Counted from the stretch's first letter, positions 1 through 5,626 are shown. The stretch: DNA of 5,626 nt from an uncultured Eubacteriaceae bacterium (GCA_946534775.1 CAMNCZ010000098.1:1-5626), one strand, 5' to 3'. Numbers and translations: made by a program. Notes: generated by a model from the sequence alone, not told the origin.

Positions 1-1
1 G

Positions 2-361
2 GCTGCAGGCGGTATTCCCATTGCGCAGGCTTCCACCTCCATCCCGCACGTTATGAGCTATAAAGTGACATACGAGTTGGGCATTGCACACGGCCGTGCC
101 TGCGGTATGTATCTGGGCGGTTATGTAGATACATATCCCGATAAAAAACTTGCCGAAATGGCATTAAAACACCTTGGCTTTGACAATACACTGCAATTTA
201 AGGTGTTTCTTGCCGATCTTTTGGACGAAAAGCCGCTTGATAAGGCCTTTGCGCTTGAAAATGCACGTGAATTTCTTAAAAACAAAGATAAGCTGAAAAA
301 TCACGCTTTTGAAGTTGATGAAGAAAAATTGCTTGAAATGGAGAATATGTACATAAAATGA
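2..361 (+). CDS. Iron-containing alcohol dehydrogenase, C-terminal fragment (5' end outside window)
   Basis: This is the last 119 residues of a group III (iron-type) alcohol dehydrogenase, an NAD(P)-dependent cytoplasmic oxidoreductase that interconverts alcohols and aldehydes or ketones. The reading frame is open from base 2, so the Met at base 53 is internal and the gene starts before the window. Two histidines sit 14 residues apart, at fragment positions 16 (SIPHVMSY) and 30 (GIAHGRA). This matches the spacing of the two C-terminal metal-ligand histidines in the family (H263 and H277 in E. coli FucO). The surrounding pattern GIPIAQASTS...LTY-like...G.AHG is also typical. The charged helical tail, rich in Lys and Glu, fits the family's C-terminal helical domain. 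The stop codon TGA (359-361) overlaps the next gene's ATG. The substrate cannot be inferred, because the N-terminal nucleotide-binding domain and the operon context are missing. Confidence 0.85.
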   Translation, partial: AAGGIPIAQASTSIPHVMSYKVTYELGIAHGRACGMYLGGYVDTYPDKKLAEMALKHLGFDNTLQFKVFLADLLDEKPLDKAFALENAREFLKNKDKLKNHAFEVDEEKLLEMENMYIK

Positions 362-834
362 TAAAACTTTACAAAAAAACGGACGAAGGCCTGCAATATG
401 CCGAATGTTGGGTGGATGACGATATGGCTACCGTACATATCGGGCAGGTAGGCACGGTGGGCGAATGTTGGGAAGAAGAGTGCGGCAACGCGAAGCTTTT
501 TCTGAAAAAATTTAAGCAGCAGTATGAGTCGGAGGGCTATGCGGCTGTTCCCGACAACAAAATGTATTGGATAAACATTACCTGGGAAGTGCCCTCCGAA
601 AATTTAAGCGCCGAGGACGAGGAAAAGATAGCCGCCGTATACGACAGCGTAAACGAGGCTTTCGGCTGGCTTGGCCTGGGTTATGCGGACGGCTTTGACA
701 CGGGCGAAAACAACGGAAAATATTTTGTTACGCTCTATGCACTGTCCGTCGATAAGGAACTTGGCATAAGCGCCGCAAAGGAAAATGCGGGGCTTGAATG
801 TGAGTTTGAAGTAACATCGGAAAAATTTGGATAA
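358..834 (+). CDS. Small acidic protein with WGR-like N-terminal domain, function unknown
   Basis: This 158-residue, acidic, cytoplasmic-looking protein has no signal peptide or membrane segment. Residues 1-65 resemble the WGR fold: a strand-rich start (MIKLYKKTDEG), a degenerate form of the WGR signature (HIGQVGTVGE, residues 27-36, with His for Trp and Gln for Arg), then a helix with a FLKKFKQQYESEGY pattern like the family's F..K...GY. Residues 68-150 form a second module: a strand around YWINITWEV, an acidic helix, then GLGYADGFDTGENNG (residues 106-120) before another strand. From memory, similar WGR-plus-glycine/aspartate-rich proteins occur as hypothetical proteins in Firmicutes, but I know no assigned function. 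The start overlaps the dehydrogenase stop (ATGA). The only upstream SD-like GGAG (340-343) is 14 bases away, so translation probably depends on coupling. The WGR assignment is inference from pattern; the CDS itself is secure. Confidence 0.8.
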   Translation: MIKLYKKTDEGLQYAECWVDDDMATVHIGQVGTVGECWEEECGNAKLFLKKFKQQYESEGYAAVPDNKMYWINITWEVPSENLSAEDEEKIAAVYDSVNEAFGWLGLGYADGFDTGENNGKYFVTLYALSVDKELGISAAKENAGLECEFEVTSEKFG

Positions 835-840
835 AATTCA

Positions 841-869
841 TTTACTTTTTTTTGATTATATGTTATACT
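841..869 (+). promoter_or_regulatory. Sigma-A-type promoter upstream of glgB
   Basis: There is a -35-like TTTACT (841-846; 4 of 6 consensus bases), a 17-base spacer, and a -10 TATACT (864-869). The -10 is preceded by TG with one intervening base (861-863), giving a full extended -10 element. This lies about 50 bases before the glgB start. No convincing terminator separates it from the preceding gene, so some read-through from upstream is possible. This is a prediction from sequence only. Confidence 0.6.
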
Positions 870-907
870 GTAAATATACAAATCGAAAGATAAATTCTGT
901 GAAAGAG

Positions 908-914
908 AAGGAGG
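908..914 (+). promoter_or_regulatory. Ribosome binding site of glgB
   Basis: AAGGAGG is a full Shine-Dalgarno match with 6 bases to the ATG at 921. It fixes the start at 921 rather than the in-frame ATG at 939 (residue 7). Confidence 0.85.
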
Positions 915-920
915 CATATT

Positions 921-3137
921 ATGCTTACAACGATCACTATGAGCGAACTTCAGCAGATAGTTAATGCAAATTATGGGGATCCGCATCAGATACTCGGTAT
1001 GCACGAGTTTAAGTCTAAGGGGGAAGACTGTCTTGTGGTGCGTGCTTTTATACCGCAGGCCGAAAAGATGACGGTAATTGAAGATGCAGCGCCCGAAAAT
1101 CGCTGGGATATGGATATGATCCATTCCGACGGCTTTTTTGAGTGCATAATAACGGGCCGCACGGAGTGGTTCAAATACAGATACGAAGTTAAGTGGAAAG
1201 GCGAAGACAACAAGGTAAACGAGATATACGATGCCTATTCCTTTATGCCCACGATAGAAGAGATCGATTATTATTTGTTCAATCAGGGCACAAATTATCA
1301 GGTATATGAAAAAATGGGTGCCAATCCCCGCGTTATCGACGGCGTGAGCGGTGTCGCTTTCGGCGTATGGGCACCAAATGCAAGGCGTGTCAGCGTTATC
1401 GGCGAGTTCAACTCCTGGGACGGCAGACGTCATCCGATGCGTGCGCTTAAAAGTTCGGGTGTGTGGGAAATTTTTATTCCGGGTCTGAGAGATTTTGATT
1501 CATATAAATTTGAGATAAAAACGGCAGACGGCAGTATTATCCAAAAACAGGACCCGTTTGGCAAAATGGCGGAACTGCGCCCGAGTACATCCTCAAAGAT
1601 ATTTGATATAAACAATCACCAATGGAATGACGGTGCGTGGTATGAGGGACTTAAAAACCGCGACAAATACGACATACCGATGAATATTTACGAGGTACAT
1701 CTCGGCTCCTGGAAGAGAGTGGAGGACGAGGAAAACCGTTTCCTTACCTACCTTGAACTGGCAGATCAGCTTATCCCTTATGTAAAGGAAATGGGCTATA
1801 CACATATCGAACTTTTGCCTGTTGAGGAACATCCGTTTGACGGTTCCTGGGGTTATCAGGTTACGGGTTATTATGCGCCCACAAGCCGCTACGGCACACC
1901 CGATGAATTTATGACATTTGTCGATAAATGCCATCAGGCGGGCATTGGCGTATTTCTTGACTGGGTGCCTGCGCACTTCCCGAAAGATGCACACGGTCTC
2001 GGCCGTTTTGACGGTTCGGCGCTGTTTGAACATTCCGACCCGCGCCGGGGCGAACACGCGGAGTGGGGCACATACATCTTTAATTTTGGCAGAAGCGAAG
2101 TAAAGAATTTCCTTATTGCAAATGCCCTTTACTGGGTAGAAAAATTCCACATTGACGGTCTGCGTGTCGATGCGGTATCTTCTATGCTTTACTTAAACTA
2201 CGGCAAGGAAGACGGCCAGTGGGTAGCAAACCAATACGGCGGCAACGAAAACCTTGATGCTATAGAATTTATGAAACACCTTAACTCCATTATGGCGGAG
2301 AGAAACCCGCACGCGCTTATGATAGCGGAGGAGTCCACATCCTGGCCAAATATCACAAAATCGGTCAAGGAAGAAAACGGTCTCGGTTTCTCGCTTAAAT
2401 GGAATATGGGCTGGATGAACGATTTTCTTGAATATATCGAAAAGGACCCGATATACAAAAAGTATCATCACAACAATCTTACCTTTGGTATGGTATATGC
2501 GTATACCGAAAGGTTTGTACTGGTTTTAAGCCACGACGAGGTAGTACACGGCAAGCGGTCTATGCTGGATAAAATGCCGGGTGATTTGTGGCAGAAATTT
2601 GCGAACCTGCGCGCGGCTTACGGTTTTATGTTCGGCTTCCCGGGCAAGAAACTGCTGTTTATGGGCGGCGAGTTCGGCCAGTTTATTGAATGGAACGAAA
2701 AGCGCCCGCTTGACTGGTTCCTGCTTGAATATCAGCATCATCAGACAATGCTTGACTATGTGAAGCGCCTTAACCACATTTATCTTGAAAACGAAGCGCT
2801 TTGGGTTCACGACTTTACAAGCGAAGGCTTTGAATGGATTGATGCAAACGACAATACAAGAAGCATCTATTCGTTTATAAGAAAGGGCAGAAAGAAAGAA
2901 GATACGCTGGTTGTTATCTGCAACTTTACGCCCAACACTTACGAGAATTTCCGCCAGGGTATGCCGTTTGAGGGTAACTGGCACGAAATACTCAACTCCG
3001 ATGCGGTGGAATTTGGCGGCAGCGGTGTTATAAACGTATATCCGTACTATACCGAACGCATTGAAAGCCACGGCCGTGAGTGGAGTATGGTTTTAAGACT
3101 TCCGCCGTTAAGCGTTGTTATACTTAAAAGCTTTTAA
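921..3137 (+). CDS. glgB: 1,4-alpha-glucan (glycogen) branching enzyme, GH13 family
   Basis: This enzyme cuts alpha-1,4 glucan chains and re-attaches the cut segment by an alpha-1,6 bond, making branch points in glycogen in the cytoplasm. It has 738 residues, close to E. coli GlgB (728). An N1 beta-domain spans about 18-105 (starting at GDPHQILGMHEF). A CBM48 domain spans about 140-230 (VSVIGEFNSWDGRRHPM). The GH13 barrel spans about 255-625, and a C-terminal beta domain follows. Catalytic motifs are intact: region I DWVPAHF (347-353), region II GLRVDAV with nucleophile Asp417, region III MIAEES with acid/base Glu470, and region IV LSHDEVVHGK with Asp539 as transition-state stabiliser. These correspond to E. 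coli D405, E458 and D526. The N1 domain makes it the long form; B. subtilis GlgB is shorter. No other glycogen genes adjoin it here. The next gene starts after 9 bases, suggesting co-transcription from the promoter at 841-869. Confidence 0.97.
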   Translation: MLTTITMSELQQIVNANYGDPHQILGMHEFKSKGEDCLVVRAFIPQAEKMTVIEDAAPENRWDMDMIHSDGFFECIITGRTEWFKYRYEVKWKGEDNKVNEIYDAYSFMPTIEEIDYYLFNQGTNYQVYEKMGANPRVIDGVSGVAFGVWAPNARRVSVIGEFNSWDGRRHPMRALKSSGVWEIFIPGLRDFDSYKFEIKTADGSIIQKQDPFGKMAELRPSTSSKIFDINNHQWNDGAWYEGLKNRDKYDIPMNIYEVHLGSWKRVEDEENRFLTYLELADQLIPYVKEMGYTHIELLPVEEHPFDGSWGYQVTGYYAPTSRYGTPDEFMTFVDKCHQAGIGVFLDWVPAHFPKDAHGLGRFDGSALFEHSDPRRGEHAEWGTYIFNFGRSEVKNFLIANALYWVEKFHIDGLRVDAVSSMLYLNYGKEDGQWVANQYGGNENLDAIEFMKHLNSIMAERNPHALMIAEESTSWPNITKSVKEENGLGFSLKWNMGWMNDFLEYIEKDPIYKKYHHNNLTFGMVYAYTERFVLVLSHDEVVHGKRSMLDKMPGDLWQKFANLRAAYGFMFGFPGKKLLFMGGEFGQFIEWNEKRPLDWFLLEYQHHQTMLDYVKRLNHIYLENEALWVHDFTSEGFEWIDANDNTRSIYSFIRKGRKKEDTLVVICNFTPNTYENFRQGMPFEGNWHEILNSDAVEFGGSGVINVYPYYTERIESHGREWSMVLRLPPLSVVILKSF

Positions 3138-3141
3138 GGTG
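3137..3141 (+). promoter_or_regulatory. Ribosome binding site of the CmpB-like gene, overlapping the glgB stop
   Basis: AGGTG can pair with the 3' part of the anti-Shine-Dalgarno sequence (it is contained in GGAGGTGA). It lies 5 bases before the ATG at 3147, and its first base is the last base of the glgB TAA. It is a modest site, so the ribosome finishing glgB may help initiate here. Confidence 0.45.
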
Positions 3142-3146
3142 TTGTT

Positions 3147-3671
3147 ATGAGTGATTTTGCGGATAAAACGCGCCCGTTCTGGACCCGCGTTATAGAATTT
3201 GTGCTGTACAGCTTTTGCGGTTGGTCTTACGAAATGGTCGCAGAGGGCATACTTGCGGGGCATATCGTGGACCGCGGTTGGCTGCATCTGCCGCTGTGTA
3301 TAATTTACGGCTTTTTCAGCATTGTGGTGCTTTGGGTGTTCAGGCCGGAAAAACATAAACCCGCGCAAGTGTTTTTTATCAGTATGGCGATAGTGACGGT
3401 AATGGAGTATTTGAGCGCCCTGCTTATAGAAGCGGTACTCAAACGAAAATTATGGGACTATTCCAGGTGGATATGCAATTTTCAGGGCCGAGTGTCGCTG
3501 ATAAGCAGCCTTATCTTCGGTACGGCCTGCGTGCTGCTTGTGTTTTGGGCACATCCCGCCATAAATAAATTTTTCAACAAAAAATGCAGTAAATACGTTA
3601 CTGCGGTGTTGGGGATAGTATTGTTTTGCGTAGTAGCGGCAGATATCGTCTATACCGCACTTGGCAATTAA
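3147..3671 (+). CDS. CmpB-like integral membrane protein ('putative ABC transporter permease', PF06541-type)
   Basis: This 174-residue polytopic membrane protein has about five hydrophobic segments, near residues 14-30, 45-65, 73-98, 115-136 and 150-171. It shows the pattern of the family annotated as putative ABC transporter type IV / CmpB. An early FVLYSFCGWSYEMV segment corresponds to the family's 'YSFLGWLYE' motif. It is followed by VDRGWLHLPLCIIYGF (the 'NRGFL.GP.CPIYG' block), then LWDYS at 102-106, and finally FQGRVSLISS leading into the fourth helix ('NGRICL'). The family name is historical: these proteins lack any ATP-binding domain, and transport has not been firmly shown as far as I know. 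No ATPase gene lies nearby. It follows glgB by 9 bases and ends just before a terminator, so it is probably the last gene of that unit. A functional link to glycogen is not evident from the sequence. Confidence 0.8.
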   Translation: MSDFADKTRPFWTRVIEFVLYSFCGWSYEMVAEGILAGHIVDRGWLHLPLCIIYGFFSIVVLWVFRPEKHKPAQVFFISMAIVTVMEYLSALLIEAVLKRKLWDYSRWICNFQGRVSLISSLIFGTACVLLVFWAHPAINKFFNKKCSKYVTAVLGIVLFCVVAADIVYTALGN

Positions 3672-3685
3672 ATTTAAACATAAAC

Positions 3686-3721
3686 AAAGCGGGAGCGCTG
3701 TTATTGGCGAACCCGCTTTTT
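3686..3721. terminator. Rho-independent, probably bidirectional terminator between convergent genes
   Basis: AAAGCGGG (3686-3693) pairs with CCCGCTTT (3712-3719). A smaller inner helix (CGCT 3696-3699 with GGCG 3706-3709) sits inside the loop. On the plus strand the stem runs into TTTTTGTTT, terminating the glgB unit. On the minus strand the stem is followed by a T-rich stretch (GTTTATGTTT), so it can also end the converging lipoprotein transcript, whose stop codon is about 65 bases upstream in that direction. Confidence 0.85.
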
Positions 3722-3737
3722 GTTTAACAAACTAACA

Positions 3738-3750
3738 GGCAAAGACTGCC
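3738..3750. other. Small hairpin between the shared terminator and the lipoprotein stop
   Basis: GGCA (3738-3741) pairs with TGCC (3747-3750) across a 5-base loop. No clean T-run follows on either strand, so it is at best an accessory or 3'-end protective structure. A chance occurrence is quite possible. Confidence 0.2.
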
Positions 3751-3785
3751 GAAAAAGTCAAAATTCAATAAGTTCGATCGCAAAT

Positions 3786-4901
3786 TTAAAATATATCAAA
3801 AAACGCACCGTCGGTACATATTATCGCATAATCGCATTTACCGCCTTTGCCGTTATCCAATATAACATTTGCATTTTTATCGAAAGATATTTCCGAGTCG
3901 GAAACGGTGTTCGGACCGCCTATTATCAATATATCGCGGTCGTATGGTGTATTGTCGGCGTGTCTGACGGTGCGGGCATAGCTGCTGCGCATAGCGTTCC
4001 AAAATTCCTTTGCTTCATAAAACATTCTCTCATCTATACCAAGTTCTTCGGCAGTTATGCCTTCTTCAAATTGTTTTGAAGTTATAACTTTATAAATTTC
4101 GGCGCTGTTTTCGCCGGTTCCGTAAAAGCTGTACTCCGCATCGGCAAATACATCGGCGTAAGCGCTTTTTTCATCGTAAGTATGGTCTTGACAAAATCCA
4201 AGCAGCATAATATCGTCGTTTTGGGTGAAAGTTTTTTCTTTCAGTGCTTTTATTATATCATCATCTATCACGTTTTTATTGCAGAGAACTTTCACACCTA
4301 TCTGCGTAAAACCGGCAGTGTCGGCCGAGACTGCGGGGATATATACCGTGCGTTGTTCGTCAAACGTCTGCGGCGCGCTTTTTTCGGTGTAGAGAGTATA
4401 TTTGTTTTGATCATAAAAGCAGATAAATCTTTCGTCGTCTTTGTTGTAAATAATAAGTTCGTTTGGGTAGGAAGAAATATGCCTGTTGCCGTATATGCCG
4501 TTTGAATCGGTTATAATGCCGCTTTTGAAAACATCGCTGTAAGTCACTTTTTTACAGTCAAATACCTTCAGCAGTTCGGATTTTGCAACGCCGTCAATGC
4601 CGCCTGTGGTGCGCTGCACATCAAAAGTGACATTTATCATATCACCTGTTTTAAGACCGTATTTATCCAACAGACCTTTTGTTTCGTATTCGACAAATCG
4701 TGAGCCGTCAAGGGATAAGATCGTGTCTTTATCCCTTACAATAAACATATTTGATATGTTCTCCTCGGTGGCATAGCAAAAACCGTCTACATAAGGTTCG
4801 TTGTAGTTTTTGTAAACCGTGCTGTTTTTTGCGTTGCCGATATTTGTACAGCCCGCTATAAGAGCGGCGCCAAGAAGTGATAAAATTATTTTTTGTGTCA
4901 T
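3786..4901 (-). CDS. Lipoprotein of unknown family
   Basis: This is a 371-residue protein whose family I do not recognise. The N-terminus has a short charged start (MTQK), a hydrophobic stretch (residues 5-16) and a lipobox L-I-A-G-C with Cys18. It should therefore be lipidated and held on the outer face of the membrane. After a short linker, residues 49-118 look strand-rich, with a GLKTGDMINVTFDV turn reminiscent of small beta-barrel folds; that is inference. Residues 210-300 are more helical and acidic. The C-terminus contains DILIIGGPNTVSD (residues 323-335) and ends in DGAFFDIF. No enzyme motif is evident. Scattered Cys residues (42, 116, 161, 207, 237, 356, 362) are unusual for an exported protein of this size. 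The start is supported by AAAGGGGG on the minus strand, 8 bases before the ATG. It diverges from the spoIIE-like gene and converges on the CmpB-like gene. A role at the cell surface, perhaps linked to sporulation through the shared control region, is a guess. Confidence 0.85.
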   Translation of the reverse strand: MTQKIILSLLGAALIAGCTNIGNAKNSTVYKNYNEPYVDGFCYATEENISNMFIVRDKDTILSLDGSRFVEYETKGLLDKYGLKTGDMINVTFDVQRTTGGIDGVAKSELLKVFDCKKVTYSDVFKSGIITDSNGIYGNRHISSYPNELIIYNKDDERFICFYDQNKYTLYTEKSAPQTFDEQRTVYIPAVSADTAGFTQIGVKVLCNKNVIDDDIIKALKEKTFTQNDDIMLLGFCQDHTYDEKSAYADVFADAEYSFYGTGENSAEIYKVITSKQFEEGITAEELGIDERMFYEAKEFWNAMRSSYARTVRHADNTPYDRDILIIGGPNTVSDSEISFDKNANVILDNGKGGKCDYAIICTDGAFFDIF

Positions 4902-4909
4902 AAATAAAA

Positions 4910-4917
4910 CCCCCTTT
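4910..4917 (-). promoter_or_regulatory. Ribosome binding site of the lipoprotein gene
   Basis: Read on the minus strand this is AAAGGGGG, a near-match to AAGGAGG, with 8 bases to the ATG at 4901. It supports that start, which also yields a complete lipoprotein signal peptide. Confidence 0.7.
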
Positions 4918-4954
4918 ATCTATATGACAGGAAATTTTTGCGGAAGTCACATTT

Positions 4955-4963
4955 ATTATACAA
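4955..4963 (-). promoter_or_regulatory. Candidate -10 element of the lipoprotein promoter
   Basis: On the minus strand the sequence reads TTGTATAAT, containing a perfect TATAAT (4960 to 4955) about 55 bases before the lipoprotein start. No recognisable -35 lies 16-18 bases upstream, where the sequence is A-rich. The promoter would therefore be weak or activator-dependent. The perfect 0A box at 4969-4975 lies between the -10 and the expected -35 position. Confidence 0.4.
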
Positions 4964-4968
4964 CAATT

Positions 4969-4975
4969 TGTCGAA
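4969..4975 (+). promoter_or_regulatory. 0A box (Spo0A binding site), perfect TGTCGAA
   Basis: TGTCGAA matches the Spo0A-binding consensus exactly. It lies 27 bases upstream of the -35 of the spoIIE-like gene and just behind a divergent -10 for the lipoprotein. A second, one-mismatch box (TGACAAA, 5003-5009) overlaps the spoIIE -35. The position upstream of a wide-spacer sigma-A promoter agrees with Spo0A activation of spoIIE as known in Bacillus. A single 7-base match could be chance, but the context raises confidence. Confidence 0.65.
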
Positions 4976-5001
4976 ATATTTTTATATTTTCGGTACAAAA
5001 A

Positions 5002-5034
5002 ATGACAAAAATTTTTCTCCGTATTTTGTATAAT
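5002..5034 (+). promoter_or_regulatory. Spo0A-type sigma-A promoter of the spoIIE-like gene (21-base spacer)
   Basis: The -35 ATGACA (5002-5007; 5 of 6 consensus bases) and a perfect -10 TATAAT (5029-5034) are separated by 21 bases instead of the usual 17. B. subtilis spoIIE and spoIIG promoters have the same over-long spacing and need phosphorylated Spo0A to be used. Here TGACAAA (5003-5009), a near-match to the 0A box, overlaps the -35 as in those promoters. Transcription would begin near 5041, leaving a leader of about 20 bases that contains the ribosome binding site. Confidence 0.7.
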
Positions 5035-5048
5035 TGCGCTATAAATAC

Positions 5049-5053
5049 GGAGG
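5049..5053 (+). promoter_or_regulatory. Ribosome binding site of the spoIIE-like gene
   Basis: GGAGG with 8 bases to the ATG at 5062 decides the start codon of the truncated downstream gene. Confidence 0.85.
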
Positions 5054-5061
5054 AATTTACA

Positions 5062-5626
5062 ATGAACACAAAATTATCAAAAAAAACTACCGAATTTTTA
5101 ATACGCGCTTTGCCGCATATATTTGGTATAGCCGCCTTTTTTATGGGCAGAGTTGTACTTTTTGACACGATAGACCCTGTTTTGCCGGGGTATCTTGGCG
5201 CTTTAAGTTTTAACCCCTGTTTTTTGACGGCGTGCGTGTTTTCTGTGCTTGGGCTGACAACAATAGGCGTAAAAGTGTACATTTCGCGGTATATAATAGC
5301 CGCGGCGATACTTGCGCTTTTCAGCTATATACTTATTTTAAAGGATAAAAAACCGTCGGCGCTGACAAAAAGCGCACTTTGCGGCGTATCGATGTTTCTT
5401 GGCGGCATTTTGTTTGCCGTGTCCGAAAATATAACCCTGTTTTACTGCATACTTGCGGTATTGGAGGGCTTTCTTGCGGGCTTTATGTGCTATATTTTCA
5501 ATACCGCCGCAGACCTTATTTTTCTGAAAAAGGACAAAAAGACCATAGACAGCGAGGAATTGCTGAGTTTAAGCCCTATACTTTGCTGCATAGAGTCGGG
5601 GACAACGGGCATAAAAACGGGCTATC
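5062..5626 (+). CDS. spoIIE: SpoIIE-like stage II sporulation protein E, N-terminal membrane region (3' end outside window)
   Basis: The frame is open from the ATG to the window end, giving 188 residues with no stop. It starts with a short basic cytoplasmic tail (MNTKLSKK) and then has several hydrophobic segments, roughly residues 14-34, 41-70, 76-94, 104-121 and 125-153. A cytoplasmic-looking KKDKKTIDSEE stretch follows, then ESGTTGIKTGY. The FFMGR...GALSF pattern (27-50) matches the 'GRA...PFG.A' start of SpoIIE, and the E.G..GIK.G pattern recalls the segment where its membrane region meets the middle domain. In Bacillus, SpoIIE is about 830 residues: ten helices, an FtsZ-binding middle part and a PP2C phosphatase that dephosphorylates SpoIIAA to activate sigma-F in the forespore. 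The phosphatase domain is not in this window, so identification rests on the membrane region plus the Spo0A-type promoter. Another polytopic membrane protein is possible but less likely. Confidence 0.72.
   Translation, partial: MNTKLSKKTTEFLIRALPHIFGIAAFFMGRVVLFDTIDPVLPGYLGALSFNPCFLTACVFSVLGLTTIGVKVYISRYIIAAAILALFSYILILKDKKPSALTKSALCGVSMFLGGILFAVSENITLFYCILAVLEGFLAGFMCYIFNTAADLIFLKKDKKTIDSEELLSLSPILCCIESGTTGIKTGY

Noticed and set aside
53..361. Independent 102-residue protein starting at ATG 53
   Set aside because: The frame is open upstream to base 2, and the upstream residues include the first metal-ligand His of the dehydrogenase, so this Met is internal.
815..860. Possible terminator between the WGR-like gene and glgB (AAGTAA...TTACTT then a T-run)
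   Set aside because: The only stem is 6 AT-rich pairs across a loop of over 30 bases. It is too weak, and the T-run is better read as part of the glgB promoter spacer.
735..1433. Long minus-strand open frame (232 codons) across the end of the WGR-like gene and the start of glgB
   Set aside because: It is antisense to two well-supported genes, runs across their promoter region, and has no recognisable domain or convincing ribosome site. It is a shadow of the coding frames.
1593..3071. Several minus-strand open frames (up to 185 codons) within glgB
   Set aside because: They lie wholly opposite an intact, motif-complete glgB and show no family features; they arise from its codon usage.
3897..3935. 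IIGGPNTVSD in the lipoprotein resembling the 'VGG.g.vSd' core of cell-wall-binding repeat 2
   Set aside because: There is a single short match with no repeats and none of the surrounding CWB2 pattern, so it is probably coincidence.
3720..4505. Plus-strand open frames opposite the lipoprotein gene
   Set aside because: The minus-strand frame has a lipoprotein signal, a good ribosome site and full length, while these lack all three.
4939..4995. Additional 0A-box-like sites (TGCGGAA at 4939-4945; TTCGGTA at 4989-4995)
   Set aside because: Each has one mismatch at a core position. Such matches are common by chance in this composition, so they are not listed as features.
4956..5282. Minus-strand open frame over the divergent promoter and spoIIE start
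   Set aside because: It would cross the promoter region and oppose the spoIIE-like membrane segments. No domain or SD supports it.

Overview
The window looks like chromosomal DNA from a spore-forming member of the Clostridia (Firmicutes), possibly a gut-type lineage. The evidence is strong Shine-Dalgarno sequences (AAGGAGG, GGAGG), promoters of the vegetative sigma-A type, a spoIIE-like gene behind a Spo0A-type promoter, a lipoprotein with a Gram-positive-style lipobox, and a long-form glycogen branching enzyme. GC content is moderate. I cannot name the genus. I see no mobile elements, CRISPR arrays, tRNA or rRNA.

Layout. (1) Bases 2-361 are the C-terminal end of an iron-containing alcohol dehydrogenase whose start lies outside the window. 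Its stop codon overlaps, as ATGA, the start of a small protein with a WGR-like N-terminus (358-834). (2) A short AT-rich spacer carries a good extended -10 promoter and leads into glgB (921-3137). Nine bases later a five-helix membrane protein of the CmpB-like 'putative ABC transporter' family begins (3147-3671), and a bidirectional terminator follows (about 3686-3721). (3) On the minus strand, converging on that terminator, is a 371-residue lipoprotein of unknown family (4901 down to 3786). (4) Diverging from it is the 5' part of a spoIIE-like gene (5062 to beyond the window end), coding for its polytopic membrane region.

How the parts relate. The first two genes are very probably translationally coupled. 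glgB and the membrane protein probably form a two-gene transcription unit. glgB stands without glgC, glgD, glgA or glgP beside it in this window. The 160-base divergent region between the lipoprotein and spoIIE is the richest regulatory stretch. It holds a perfect 0A box (TGTCGAA), a second near-match overlapping a -35 element, and a perfect TATAAT placed 21 bases from that -35. This is the wide-spacer arrangement known from Spo0A-activated sigma-A promoters such as Bacillus subtilis spoIIE and spoIIG. A TATAAT facing the other way could serve the lipoprotein, so Spo0A might control both genes.

I found no convincing new multi-gene system. The items most worth a second look are the Spo0A-type divergent control region, the unknown lipoprotein it may co-regulate, and the WGR-like protein coupled to the dehydrogenase.
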